Assembly: GCA_028820215.1 (NCBI GenBank)
Contig: JAPPKD010000050.1
Coordinates: 1 to 64,000, forward strand
Direction: 5' to 3'
DNA length: 64,000 nt
Origin: Spirochaetaceae bacterium
Lineage (GTDB): Bacteria > Spirochaetota > Spirochaetia > SZUA-6 > Bin103
Notes under the pieces: generated by a model
The model's input: only the letters and a program-made list of their open reading frames with translations
The model's database searches: none
Told to the model about the DNA's origin: nothing
Program-made: the position numbers and the translations under genes
In this document: piece after piece, positions 51,408-59,622 of the stretch
How positions within the stretch are numbered: position 1 is the first letter of the stretch
How the letters are laid out: every line of letters starts with the position of its first letter

Positions 51408-52307
51408 ATGACAAGGAAGATTTCGCTGTGCGTGGCAGCGGTCGCTGCTTTCGTGCTGGTGCTGAGTGGCTGCACCAGGGCGGTACCGACGCCCGATGTC
51501 GGGTACGCGATGTACTGGTGGAACTCGCTGAACGGTGACCAGATGGTGGCGGCGCTCTACGGCAATACGGCTACCGAGGGGCAGGACGCAGCGGCGCGGA
51601 AGATGTACGCCGACCTGGATCAGAGTACCAAGGCCAGGGTGGATCTGGCGGCGACCGAGATCAACGGCCACCGCAGCTTCCGCACGGTCGGCGAGTGGTG
51701 GGAGTCGCTGAACTGCCGGGAGATGAACATCGCGGCGGGCTACGGCAATACGCGCAATCCGATGAGCCCGTACTGCGCGCACTATCCGAATACGGGAGCT
51801 GCGAGGATTCTTGGCTACGACGCGCTGAAGCACGTCAACCACGTGGGCGGGGCGTTGCTGGGCAAGGGCACGCACATGGTGCCCATGGTGCACCCGGCCG
51901 CCGCCGAACGGTGGTGGAACGCCTTGGACGGTCCGCAGATGGTCGCGGCGCTGTACGGCGACATGGCCACGATGGAGCAGGCAATGGCGGCGAAGCGGAT
52001 GTTCAAGGACCTGGATGCCGCCACCGTGGTGAAGGTGCTCATGGCGGCGGACGAGATCAACGGCTACATGAGCTTCTCCAGCGTTGGCGCGTGGTGGGAG
52101 TCGCTGAACTGCCAGAAGATGAACATCGCGGCGGGTTACGGCAATACGCACAATCCCATGAGCCCGTACTGCGCGCACTATCCGGGCTCGGACTTCCCGC
52201 CGGAGAAGATCCTCGGCGACGACGCGCTGTACCACGTCAACATGGTCGGCATGGCATTGCTGGGTCGTGACGACCCCGGCACGTACCCGCCCGAAGACGA
52301 GGGCTGA
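51408..52307 (+). CDS. Repeat lipoprotein with WW..L / A.YGNT units
   Basis: A 299-residue predicted lipoprotein: signal ISLCVAAVAAFVLVLSGC with lipobox LSGC and lipidated C22. The mature part is two tandem repeats of about 120 residues (about 36-147 and 152-285) that are very similar: WWN.L.G.QMVAALYG, then WWESLNC..MNIAAGYGNT and NPMSPYCAHYP. Within each repeat the two halves are also alike (WW..L....M..A.YG), giving four related units and two cysteines per repeat that could form disulfides. Function unknown; I recognise no catalytic motif. It has its own promoter and stands alone between GH4 and the convergent export operon. Confidence 0.85.
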   Translation: MTRKISLCVAAVAAFVLVLSGCTRAVPTPDVGYAMYWWNSLNGDQMVAALYGNTATEGQDAAARKMYADLDQSTKARVDLAATEINGHRSFRTVGEWWESLNCREMNIAAGYGNTRNPMSPYCAHYPNTGAARILGYDALKHVNHVGGALLGKGTHMVPMVHPAAAERWWNALDGPQMVAALYGDMATMEQAMAAKRMFKDLDAATVVKVLMAADEINGYMSFSSVGAWWESLNCQKMNIAAGYGNTHNPMSPYCAHYPGSDFPPEKILGDDALYHVNMVGMALLGRDDPGTYPPEDEG

Positions 52308-53741
52308 TCAGTAGCGCACGACGAGTTGCGCGAACACGTTGTCCTTGACGTCGTCCCGGCCCAGCAGGCCGGAGGCGACGCCGGGGCTCCACTCGAACCA
52401 CAGGTTGGCGCCGGCCGCGGCCGAGACGTGGTCGCTCAGCCGCAGCCCGGCGCGCGGCGCCAGGTGGAGCGCCTGCTCGGTGATCCCCCACGCGCCGATC
52501 ACGCCGACGCTCAACGTCTCCCGGAACAGACTGGTGTCCGCCCGCGCTACCACGTACACCGTCGACGGGTCCTCCTGGAGCATGTAGAAGTCGCGGAGAG
52601 CGGCGACGACGTTCTCCACGAGCGGGCTGTACTCCGACCTGAACTCCGCGTCCGGGTGCAGGATCAGGCGGTGATACAGACCGGCCGACACGTTGAACGG
52701 CTGTTGGCCGATCGACACCGCGCGGTCTGCCTGCACGGCGTAGAGGATCTCCGGCCGCTTGACGTCGATGCGGGTGCCGTCCGCGTTCTCGGTCAGCTTG
52801 AGACCCGCGTCGGCGGACAGCACGAATCCGGCCAGTGCCGCGCTGGCGCCGACGCCGAAGTTGTGGGCGCGGTTGTAGCCGGGCACGACGACGCCCCTGA
52901 TGACATAATGGGTCTCGCCGTCCACCGTGCGCCTCGTCTCCCGAACCCCGCTCAGGTCGAAGTCCGGCGTCTGATCGCGGAAGAACGAATAGGTGACCTG
53001 CGCGTCCACGTCGAACGACGTGTAGGACAGGGCCGCGTGCACGGAGTGCGCCCACTCCGAGAACAGGGCCACCCGCGGGTTCTCGAATCGGGCGTCGATG
53101 TCGTAATTGATGAAGGTCAGGTCGAAGTCCAGCTCGGCGATGCCGATCAGGTCGGGGGCCAGGAACGGCACGTAGACCAGCTCCAGGCTCAGCGCGTCGT
53201 CCAGGTACGCGGTGACGTGGACCATGGGGTCGGCCAGCGGGCTCTCGAACGCGTCGCCCAGGCCCAAGGTGGCGGTGTTGGTGTGGTTGACCACGTCCAG
53301 GGGGCTCAGCAGGTCGATCTTCCCCCAGTGCACGAACTTCTGACCGACGTCGACATCGAAGGCGTCGGTGCACAGCGTGACGTACGCTTGGCGGACGATG
53401 AACTCGGGGTCGATCACGGTCACCTCGCCGATGCGCCGCTCGACGGCGGTCTCCGGCACCGCGACGTGCTCGCCGATCTGGGCGAATGCATGGAGCTCCG
53501 CGAACGCGGCCAGGTCGCCGGTGGCGTTGACCGCCTCCACCTGCGCAGCGGCGGTCAGGCGGATCCGCTCGTTGGTGTAGAGCCGCTCCTCGGCCACCAG
53601 GCCGTAGTGGTCGAGCTGCACGAAGCCGCCCAGCGACAGGTCGATGCCGTCCGCCAAGGCGTGCGGCGCCGACAGGGCCAGCCCCGCAGCCAGCGCGATC
53701 GGGCGAAGCACGCCCCGGATCGATCCCCGTGTCGCTCTCAT
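52308..53741 (-). CDS. Outer-membrane beta-barrel-like protein of an RND export operon (DUF1302-like)
   Basis: A 477-residue exported protein with signal peptide GVLRPIALAAGLALSAPHALA and alternating amphipathic strands throughout. QKFVHWGKIDLLSPLDVVNHTN and LELVYVPFLAPDL resemble DUF1302-type barrels that accompany RND transporters. It ends in a C-terminal tyrosine strand (NVFAQLVVRY), typical of outer-membrane proteins. The start at 53741 overlaps the stop of the LolA-like gene. With the RND pump and the LolA-like carrier it likely moves a lipid or hydrophobic product to the outer membrane. Confidence 0.75.
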   Translation of the reverse strand: MRATRGSIRGVLRPIALAAGLALSAPHALADGIDLSLGGFVQLDHYGLVAEERLYTNERIRLTAAAQVEAVNATGDLAAFAELHAFAQIGEHVAVPETAVERRIGEVTVIDPEFIVRQAYVTLCTDAFDVDVGQKFVHWGKIDLLSPLDVVNHTNTATLGLGDAFESPLADPMVHVTAYLDDALSLELVYVPFLAPDLIGIAELDFDLTFINYDIDARFENPRVALFSEWAHSVHAALSYTSFDVDAQVTYSFFRDQTPDFDLSGVRETRRTVDGETHYVIRGVVVPGYNRAHNFGVGASAALAGFVLSADAGLKLTENADGTRIDVKRPEILYAVQADRAVSIGQQPFNVSAGLYHRLILHPDAEFRSEYSPLVENVVAALRDFYMLQEDPSTVYVVARADTSLFRETLSVGVIGAWGITEQALHLAPRAGLRLSDHVSAAAGANLWFEWSPGVASGLLGRDDVKDNVFAQLVVRY

Positions 53742-54538
53742 TGCCGTTGCAGGTAGCGGTGCGTGAAGTAGCGGTCGGGGATGTCGTCCGTGAACGACAG
53801 CCGTTCGGCGACGATCTCCGAGACGTGACCGGTCTGGTGGTTGATCATGTGCACCCGTGACGGGTAGGCCAGTCCGTCCTCCCGGTACAGCTCCAGCACC
53901 GTGAGTTCCTTGAGCAGGTCGCCGGCCAGGTCGTAGAAGAGGATCCGTTCCGCGACGAAGTCGTCCTTGCGGATGTAGTGCTCCTCGCGCGAGTAGCCGA
54001 ACTCGCGCTGCAGCTCCGGCGTCCTGCCGCGCACGTCCAGGACGTGGTGCCCGTCGCTGCCGGGCGCGTCGTCCAGCAGGGTGTGGACGTATTCCGCGTC
54101 GTCGCGGCTGATCAGGTCGCGGAAGGTGAAGTCGCTGCCCATGAAGTAGCCGCCCCCGGCCGTGCTCAGATCGACCCGCTTGACCCTGCCCACGGCCGGC
54201 AGGTAGAGCCACATGCTGTCCTCTCCCCGGTTGATGTTGGAGTGCACCAGCAGCGCCGTGCCGCGCACGTTGGGCGGGAAGGTGAACACGAACAGCCGGT
54301 CCTCACGCTCCGGAGAGCGCCGTTTCTGGTACGCGGTGACGCGCGTCACCCGCCGGTCTCCGCCGGGGGAGACGACCGTCAGAGTCAGCTCGCCGCTCAG
54401 GTTCTCGATCCGGGTCAGGGCGCCGGACCGTTCGAGGATCTGTTCGACGTCCTGGGCGGACAGCGGCCCCGGTATCGCCAGCAACGCGGCGAGCGCCAGC
54501 GTCAGCGGGATCGACGCAAGCAGGCGGCGGGTGTTCAG
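53738..54538 (-). CDS. Outer-membrane lipoprotein-sorting (LolA-like) protein with apparent CTG start
   Basis: About 266 residues, with signal peptide NTRRLLASIPLTLALAALLAIPGPLSAQ and a LolA/LolB-like fold (LYLPAVGRVKRVDLSTAGGGYFMGSDFTF, FYDLAGDLLKELTVLELY). The complete signal peptide can only be made if translation starts at CTG 54538, which overlaps the TGA of the RND gene (CTGA) and follows GGGAGGAA by four bases. No ATG, GTG or TTG is available before the hydrophobic core. A periplasmic carrier partner of the RND pump in a known three-gene arrangement. Confidence 0.8.
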   Translation of the reverse strand: MNTRRLLASIPLTLALAALLAIPGPLSAQDVEQILERSGALTRIENLSGELTLTVVSPGGDRRVTRVTAYQKRRSPEREDRLFVFTFPPNVRGTALLVHSNINRGEDSMWLYLPAVGRVKRVDLSTAGGGYFMGSDFTFRDLISRDDAEYVHTLLDDAPGSDGHHVLDVRGRTPELQREFGYSREEHYIRKDDFVAERILFYDLAGDLLKELTVLELYREDGLAYPSRVHMINHQTGHVSEIVAERLSFTDDIPDRYFTHRYLQRQ

Positions 54539-56790
54539 CGGTTCCTCCCTTGGCGTGCGGGCAGCTCCCACGTCGCGATGAACAGGCTCAGGACGAAGGC
54601 GCCCGCGATGGCGGCCGCGATCATCATACCGAAGTGGACGGCGCCCGCGAACGAGGAGAGCGCCAGACTCAGGAAGGCAACCACGGAGGTCAGGAAGCTC
54701 ATGAACACCGGCACGCCGCTGCCGCGCGCGACGGCGATCGCCAGCCGGATCCCGGCGATGGTGCCCGCCCCGCGGCGCCAGGCCGCGACGGGCGAGCGGC
54801 GCAGCGCGTTGATCACGTGGATGGTGTAGTCGACGGTGAGTCCGAGCGTGACCGCGATCGCGATCACGGTGTAGTCGTCGAGATGCACGCCGAACAGGGG
54901 CGCGGCCCCGGCCACGGCAAGCAGGATCACGCAGGGCGGCAGCAGGCTGAGCGCCGCGAGCTTCAGGTCCCGGAACGCCGCCAGCACCGTGAGGAAGATG
55001 AGCAGCGCGCCGCTGCCGAAGGTGCGCAGCCAGCCGTTGCGCAGCCGGGCGGCGTGACCGAGCAAGTCCTGCACCGGCCCCGTGACGCGCAGGGTCCATC
55101 CGTCGGGCAGCTCGGCGCGGAGCGCGCCAACCAGGTCCCGGAATCCGAGCAGCGTATCGAAGTCGCGGTAACGGAGGATGCCGTGCACGCGTGCCACGCT
55201 GAAGTCCGCGTCGGTGAGCGCGTCGTAGGCGGCCGGGTTGGCCGAGGCGGCGAAGAACAGCAGGTACTGCGAGACGAGCCGCTCGAAGGCGGCGGGGTCG
55301 GCCTCGTCCGGCAGCCGCCGGGACTCCGGCTCGCCGTCGGTGAAGTACGAGTTGATGCGCTCGATCACGGTCAGCAGCGACTGGTGATGGCCGATCTGGC
55401 CGCTCCCGGCCAGCGACCGGTGGACGCCCGCGAGCCGTTCCAGCGCTGCGCGCCGCACGAACGCGTTCGGCTCCCCGGCGTCCAGCTCGATCGCGAACGG
55501 CACGGTGCCGGCGAACTTCCCGTTGAAGATACGCTCCGCCTGCACGATCGTCGATGCTTCCGGAAGCTGGTGGAGCGGGTACGGTTCCGGGCGGAGCCGG
55601 GGCAGATTCAGCGCCGCCAGTGCCGCGATCACGGCCAGGACCAGCGCAGCCGCGACCCGATGGCGCGCGAGCGCCAGCACCAGGGTCACCAGCAGCCGGC
55701 GGATGTGCCGGATGATCAGGCGCGGCACGCGGAGCGCGCGTCGGCGAACAGGCCCGAACGCCGGCACCCACCAGAGCGCCAGCAGCAGCGCCGCCAGCGC
55801 CCCGGCGCTGACCGTCACGCCGACGAACAGGTGGGCGCCGCTGCCCAGCCCGATCAGGCTGAGGAAGCCGATGACGGTGGTGGCCGCCGTCAGCGCCAGC
55901 GGCAGTGCCAGGTAGGCGCGGGTGGCGGGCGCCGAACCGTCTCCGAAGGAGCCCAGGTGGTAGCCGGAGTGAATGGCGTAGTCGCTGAGCAGTCCTCCGG
56001 CGAACACAGGCAGCAGGACCAGGAGAGGGGTGGCGGCCGCGCCCAGGAGCGTGAACACCACGTAGCCCATGCCGGCCGCCGAGGCGGTCGCGGCCAGGGC
56101 CAGCAGCACGCCGCGCGCCGTGCCGAACGTCAGCAGGAAGACCGTGGCGATCAGGACGCCCGCGAACGGCAGCAGGGCGCGCACATCGCGGGTCATCAGC
56201 CGGGCGACCACGACGGCGATCGGGCGCAGCCCGGTGAAGTGGACGGCGACGTCTTCCCCGGCGAGGGTGCGCTGCAGCTCCTCCAGCCGCGCCACCAGCT
56301 CCTCCGGCGGCAGGCGGGAACCGAGTTCCAGGTAGAACGCCACGGTGCGGAGGTCGGCGCTCCAGTACGGATGGATCTCCGGAAACAGGGGGTAGGCGAG
56401 GCGGAGCTCCTCCGCCGCCGCGGGGTCGTAGGCGTCCACCAGGTCCGGCGGCACGAACGGCCGCGCCGAGATGTCGTCGGCCGTGGCGCTGACCACGGTG
56501 GCGCGCAGCGGCGACGAGTAGCCGCGGACTCCTTCCAGGGCGCGGATGAACGCGTCCACGCGGGCGATCACGCTCAGGTTCGCGTGGTCCAGCCCGTCGC
56601 CGCCGCGCGCGGACAGGTCCACGGCCACGGCGACGACGTTCTCGCCCTGGGACGGCAGGCGGACCTCGCTGTCGGGGGCCGACAGCGCTTCCGTGCCGCC
56701 GCCGGCCGGCCGCAAGAGGACGACCGCTGCCACGAGCGCCGCGGCGCCCAGCGGAACGGCTATCCGTCTACCGTGCTCGAGGTTACACAC
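54535..56790 (-). CDS. RND/MMPL-family transporter
   Basis: A 751-residue inner-membrane transporter with the duplicated RND layout: one membrane helix, a periplasmic domain, five helices with a sterol-sensing-like segment (LLSDYAIHSGYHLG), then the repeat (helix, periplasmic domain, GLTVDYTIHVINALR). It is of the hopanoid/lipid-exporter class rather than the drug-efflux class. The GTG start at 56790 heads the operon with the LolA-like protein and the barrel. The upstream leader (56791-56934) carries overlapping hairpins. Confidence 0.9.
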   Translation of the reverse strand: MCNLEHGRRIAVPLGAAALVAAVVLLRPAGGGTEALSAPDSEVRLPSQGENVVAVAVDLSARGGDGLDHANLSVIARVDAFIRALEGVRGYSSPLRATVVSATADDISARPFVPPDLVDAYDPAAAEELRLAYPLFPEIHPYWSADLRTVAFYLELGSRLPPEELVARLEELQRTLAGEDVAVHFTGLRPIAVVVARLMTRDVRALLPFAGVLIATVFLLTFGTARGVLLALAATASAAGMGYVVFTLLGAAATPLLVLLPVFAGGLLSDYAIHSGYHLGSFGDGSAPATRAYLALPLALTAATTVIGFLSLIGLGSGAHLFVGVTVSAGALAALLLALWWVPAFGPVRRRALRVPRLIIRHIRRLLVTLVLALARHRVAAALVLAVIAALAALNLPRLRPEPYPLHQLPEASTIVQAERIFNGKFAGTVPFAIELDAGEPNAFVRRAALERLAGVHRSLAGSGQIGHHQSLLTVIERINSYFTDGEPESRRLPDEADPAAFERLVSQYLLFFAASANPAAYDALTDADFSVARVHGILRYRDFDTLLGFRDLVGALRAELPDGWTLRVTGPVQDLLGHAARLRNGWLRTFGSGALLIFLTVLAAFRDLKLAALSLLPPCVILLAVAGAAPLFGVHLDDYTVIAIAVTLGLTVDYTIHVINALRRSPVAAWRRGAGTIAGIRLAIAVARGSGVPVFMSFLTSVVAFLSLALSSFAGAVHFGMMIAAAIAGAFVLSLFIATWELPARQGRNR

Positions 56791-56840
56791 GAAGTGATGA
56801 TGGTCCCGCCACGTTCAAGCGTCCTCGCGTCGGAGGTTGC

Positions 56841-56883
56841 CGGATTGGCGCCGGAGCGGCAATCCGACAGCCTCCGGCGCCAA
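56841..56883 (-). promoter_or_regulatory. Two mutually exclusive hairpins upstream of the RND operon
   Basis: CGGATTG (56841-56847) pairs with CAATCCG (56860-56866). TTGGCGCCGGAG (56845-56856) pairs with CTCCGGCGCCAA (56872-56883). The two stems share bases 56845-56847 and interleave, so only one can form at a time. It lies about 50-90 bases before the RND start and could act as an attenuator-like switch. Confidence 0.5.
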
Positions 56884-56885
56884 AG

Positions 56886-56934
56886 GCGGGGATGGGCCAA
56901 GAAGCCGGAGCCCGAGGCTCCGGCTTCTTGGGGC
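56886..56934 (-). terminator. 16-bp perfect hairpin after the dioxygenase gene
   Basis: CCAAGAAGCCGGAGCC (56897-56912) and its exact reverse complement (56916-56931) with a 3-base loop, starting three bases after the dioxygenase stop. Flanks GGGGATGGG and GGGGC are shared with the shorter element at 9864-9906. No clear U-run follows. Probably a terminator or mRNA end-stabilising element. Confidence 0.7.
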
Positions 56935-57867
56935 TCAGCAGATCAGGCCGCGTTTCGCCCCCGGGCCGTGCGCGATCGGGTGCTCGCCGATCCAGCGTTC
57001 GTCCACCGGCTCGCCGGCGCGCTGGTAGCGCGTGTCGGAGGAGACGCGCACGCGGTCGGTGAGGTTGTCGCCGGCGGAGTGCATGGTGTGCATGGTGAAG
57101 ATCAGCAGATCGCCCGCGCGGTAGTCGCTCATCAGCCAGCGGCCGCCCAGCCGGCCGGGCAGCGAGGTGGCGTCCTTGGTGAAGTGGCCGCCGTTGTGGC
57201 GGTCCACCCAGCGCGACGCGCCGGACAGGACCGGGTCCGCCTCCGGCGTGCCGGAGCAGTAGGTGTCGACGTCCATCCGGCCGTAGGTCTCCTGCACCTC
57301 GGTCATGCGGTGCGAGCCTTCCAGGATCATCAGGCCGCCCATCTCCAGCGGCACGTCGCACAGCGGCGTCCAGCCGGTCAGCAGCTTCTGCGTGCCGCGC
57401 CCCATGAAGACGATGTCGTAGTGGGGCGGGGTGGGGGTGTCGACCCCCGGCGACTTGGCGCGCACCCAGATGTAGTCGAAGTGCCGGACCGGCGTGTCGA
57501 AGATGCGCTCGAACACGGCCAGCATCGGTGCGCCGAACACCACCCGTTCCAGCGGCGGGTTGTGCCTGCCCTCGTCGTGCGCGGCGAGGACCGAGAGACC
57601 GGGCTTCGCGATCCCCTCCTCGGGCGGATAGTCGGGATGGAGCTGGCCGGCCGCGGCGATGCGGCGGTAGAGCTCATGCCCGGCTTCCAGCACCTCGTCC
57701 CTCGGCAGCGCATCGCGCAGCAGAACGTAGCCGTCGGCGTCGAGCCGCTCGCGCAGCTCGGAGCCGGCGGCATCGGTCGCGGTGACGGCGAGCCTGCCCG
57801 GCGCGTGTGACTCGTCACGCAGCGGTCGGCCCTGATAGGTGAGCTCGGCGGTCGCGGCGGTGTCCAT
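56935..57867 (-). CDS. Phytanoyl-CoA dioxygenase (PhyH)-family enzyme, third and divergent copy
   Basis: A 310-residue Fe(II)/2-oxoglutarate dioxygenase, distinct from the two paralogs at 1034 and 44096. Iron ligands are H149 and D151 (TPPHYDIVFMG) and the distal histidine H263 (FTMHTMHSAGDN). The 2-oxoglutarate-binding arginine follows in DRVRVSSDTRY. EMGGLMILEGSH is characteristic. Substrate unknown. ATG at 57867; the start of the CRTAC1 gene lies only 28 bases away on the other strand, so this is another tight divergent promoter (a TATTAT/ATAATA box at about 57876-57883). Confidence 0.9.
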   Translation of the reverse strand: MDTAATAELTYQGRPLRDESHAPGRLAVTATDAAGSELRERLDADGYVLLRDALPRDEVLEAGHELYRRIAAAGQLHPDYPPEEGIAKPGLSVLAAHDEGRHNPPLERVVFGAPMLAVFERIFDTPVRHFDYIWVRAKSPGVDTPTPPHYDIVFMGRGTQKLLTGWTPLCDVPLEMGGLMILEGSHRMTEVQETYGRMDVDTYCSGTPEADPVLSGASRWVDRHNGGHFTKDATSLPGRLGGRWLMSDYRAGDLLIFTMHTMHSAGDNLTDRVRVSSDTRYQRAGEPVDERWIGEHPIAHGPGAKRGLIC

Positions 57868-57895
57868 GGCGCGGCTATTATGACATGGCCAGCGT

Positions 57896-59608
57896 ATGAG
57901 AGGGATGGCGAGGGGGCGCGTCCGGTCGGCCGTCCTGGCGTGTCTGGGCGCTGTCTCGATGGCGGCGGGCGCCGACGTTCGGCTTGCCACGTGCGACGCC
58001 GACCCGGCCCTGTGCCCGGAGGCTACGGGGCTGATCCACCCGCACGCCCCGGCGATCGACAGCTTCTTCACCTTCTCCGGCGGCGGCTCGGTCGGAGACT
58101 TCAACCGCGACGGCCGGCAGGACCTGTTCCTGGTGACCGGTGGCGAGGCGCCGGACCGGCTCTACCTGAACCAGGGCGACGGCACCTTCCGGGAGGCGGC
58201 CGAGGCGGCCGGCGTGGCCGAGCTGCACCGCGGCCACGGCTCGGTGGTCGGCGACATCGACAAGGACGGGTGGCTGGACATCTTCGTCACCAGCCTGGGT
58301 CCGATGGCCGACGAGTGGAGCATGCCGGGCAACCACCTCCTGTGGCTGAACCAGGGTGGGCAGCCGGACGGGCTGCTGGCCGACGGGACACCGACGTTCC
58401 GGAACATCGCGCGGGAGGCGCGCGCCGACATGACGTCCTTCGAGCAGCCGTCCGGCATGGGGGCGGCGCTGGGCGACTACGACCGCGACGGCGACCTGGA
58501 CCTGCTCGTGGTCTCCTGGCTGACCTGGGCCGAGGGCAGCCTGCTGCTGCGCAACGAAGGGATCCACGAGCGCACCGGCCTGCCACGCTTCTCCAACGCG
58601 ACCCCGCGCGCGCGCCTGTTCAAGACGGAGATGCACGGCCTGACCGCGCACATCGTCGACGTCGACGGCGACCGGTGGCCGGAGGTGCTGGTGGCGGCCG
58701 ACTACCGCACCAGCCGGCTGTATCACAACAACGGCGACGGCACCTTCGCCGACGTCACGCGCGAGGCGCAGGTGGGGCTGGACGGCAACGGCATGGGCAG
58801 CGTGCTGGCCGACGTGGACAACGACGGCCTGCTCGACTGGTACGTGACCTCGATCTGGACCAACACGCCGTTCGAGGACGCGACCGGGCACGTGCCAGGA
58901 ACCGGGAACTACCTGTACCGCAACCAGGGCGGCGGCGCCTTCGACCCCGGACCGCGCACCCGCGGACCGCTCGCGCGCGGCGGCTGGGGATGGGGCGTGG
59001 TGGCGGTCGACCTGGACCACGACGGCCTGCTGGATCTGGTGACCACGAACGGCTGGCAAGCGGAGAACGCCGACGGCCATCAGGAGTGGCTGGAGGACCG
59101 GACGAGCGTCTTCCACAACCTCGGCGATGCGAGGTTCCGGGACGTCGCCGTCGAGGCCGGACTGGACCACCGCGCGGAAGGGCGCGGCATGGTCCGCTTC
59201 GACTACGACGACGACGGCGACCAGGACCTGCTGATCATCAACAGCCGCGGCGTGCCGACGCTGGTCGCCAACACGGGGGGCACCGCCTCGGGCAACTGGC
59301 TGCGCGTCGAGCTGCGCCCAGCGCTGGACCTGCCGGTGCCGGCCGACGGGGTCGGCGCGGTGGTCCGCGTGCGTACCGGAGACACGACGCAGACCCGCCA
59401 CATCGAGACCGGCGGCGGCTACCTGGGGTCCTCCGAGCTGAGCGCGCACTTCGGCCTGGGGGACGCGGCGGTCGCCGACGAGCTGCGCGTCGAGTGGCCT
59501 GACGGGTGCGACACGGCCGCGCACGACGTCGCGGTCAACCGCCGCCTGCGCCTGGAGCGCCCCGCCGGCTGCACGATGGACGTGGTCGTGCCCGACGGGC
59601 ATCACTGA
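57896..59608 (+). CDS. Secreted CRTAC1-family protein, second copy
   Basis: A 570-residue exported protein with signal peptide VRSAVLACLGAVSMAAGA. Propeller blades carry calcium loops (GDFNRDGRQDLF, GDIDKDGWLDIF, GDYDRDGDLDLL, VDVDGDRWPEVL, ADVDNDGLLDWY, VDLDHDGLLDLV, FDYDDDGDQDLL). A C-terminal ASPIC/UnbV domain follows (DGVGAVVRVRTG, HIETGGGYLGSSELSAHFGLG, LRVEWPDG). Its architecture equals that of the protein at 7212-8921, but without the palindromic-repeat leader. It is followed after 14 bases by propeller protein C. Confidence 0.9.
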   Translation: MRGMARGRVRSAVLACLGAVSMAAGADVRLATCDADPALCPEATGLIHPHAPAIDSFFTFSGGGSVGDFNRDGRQDLFLVTGGEAPDRLYLNQGDGTFREAAEAAGVAELHRGHGSVVGDIDKDGWLDIFVTSLGPMADEWSMPGNHLLWLNQGGQPDGLLADGTPTFRNIAREARADMTSFEQPSGMGAALGDYDRDGDLDLLVVSWLTWAEGSLLLRNEGIHERTGLPRFSNATPRARLFKTEMHGLTAHIVDVDGDRWPEVLVAADYRTSRLYHNNGDGTFADVTREAQVGLDGNGMGSVLADVDNDGLLDWYVTSIWTNTPFEDATGHVPGTGNYLYRNQGGGAFDPGPRTRGPLARGGWGWGVVAVDLDHDGLLDLVTTNGWQAENADGHQEWLEDRTSVFHNLGDARFRDVAVEAGLDHRAEGRGMVRFDYDDDGDQDLLIINSRGVPTLVANTGGTASGNWLRVELRPALDLPVPADGVGAVVRVRTGDTTQTRHIETGGGYLGSSELSAHFGLGDAAVADELRVEWPDGCDTAAHDVAVNRRLRLERPAGCTMDVVVPDGHH

Positions 59609-59622
59609 GCGAGGAGAAAACC

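Noticed and set aside
54550..57810. Plus-strand open frame of over 1000 codons opposite the RND and dioxygenase genes
   Set aside because: Shadow frame; low-complexity Arg/Gln/Glu content, no domain, while the minus-strand RND and PhyH proteins are unmistakable.
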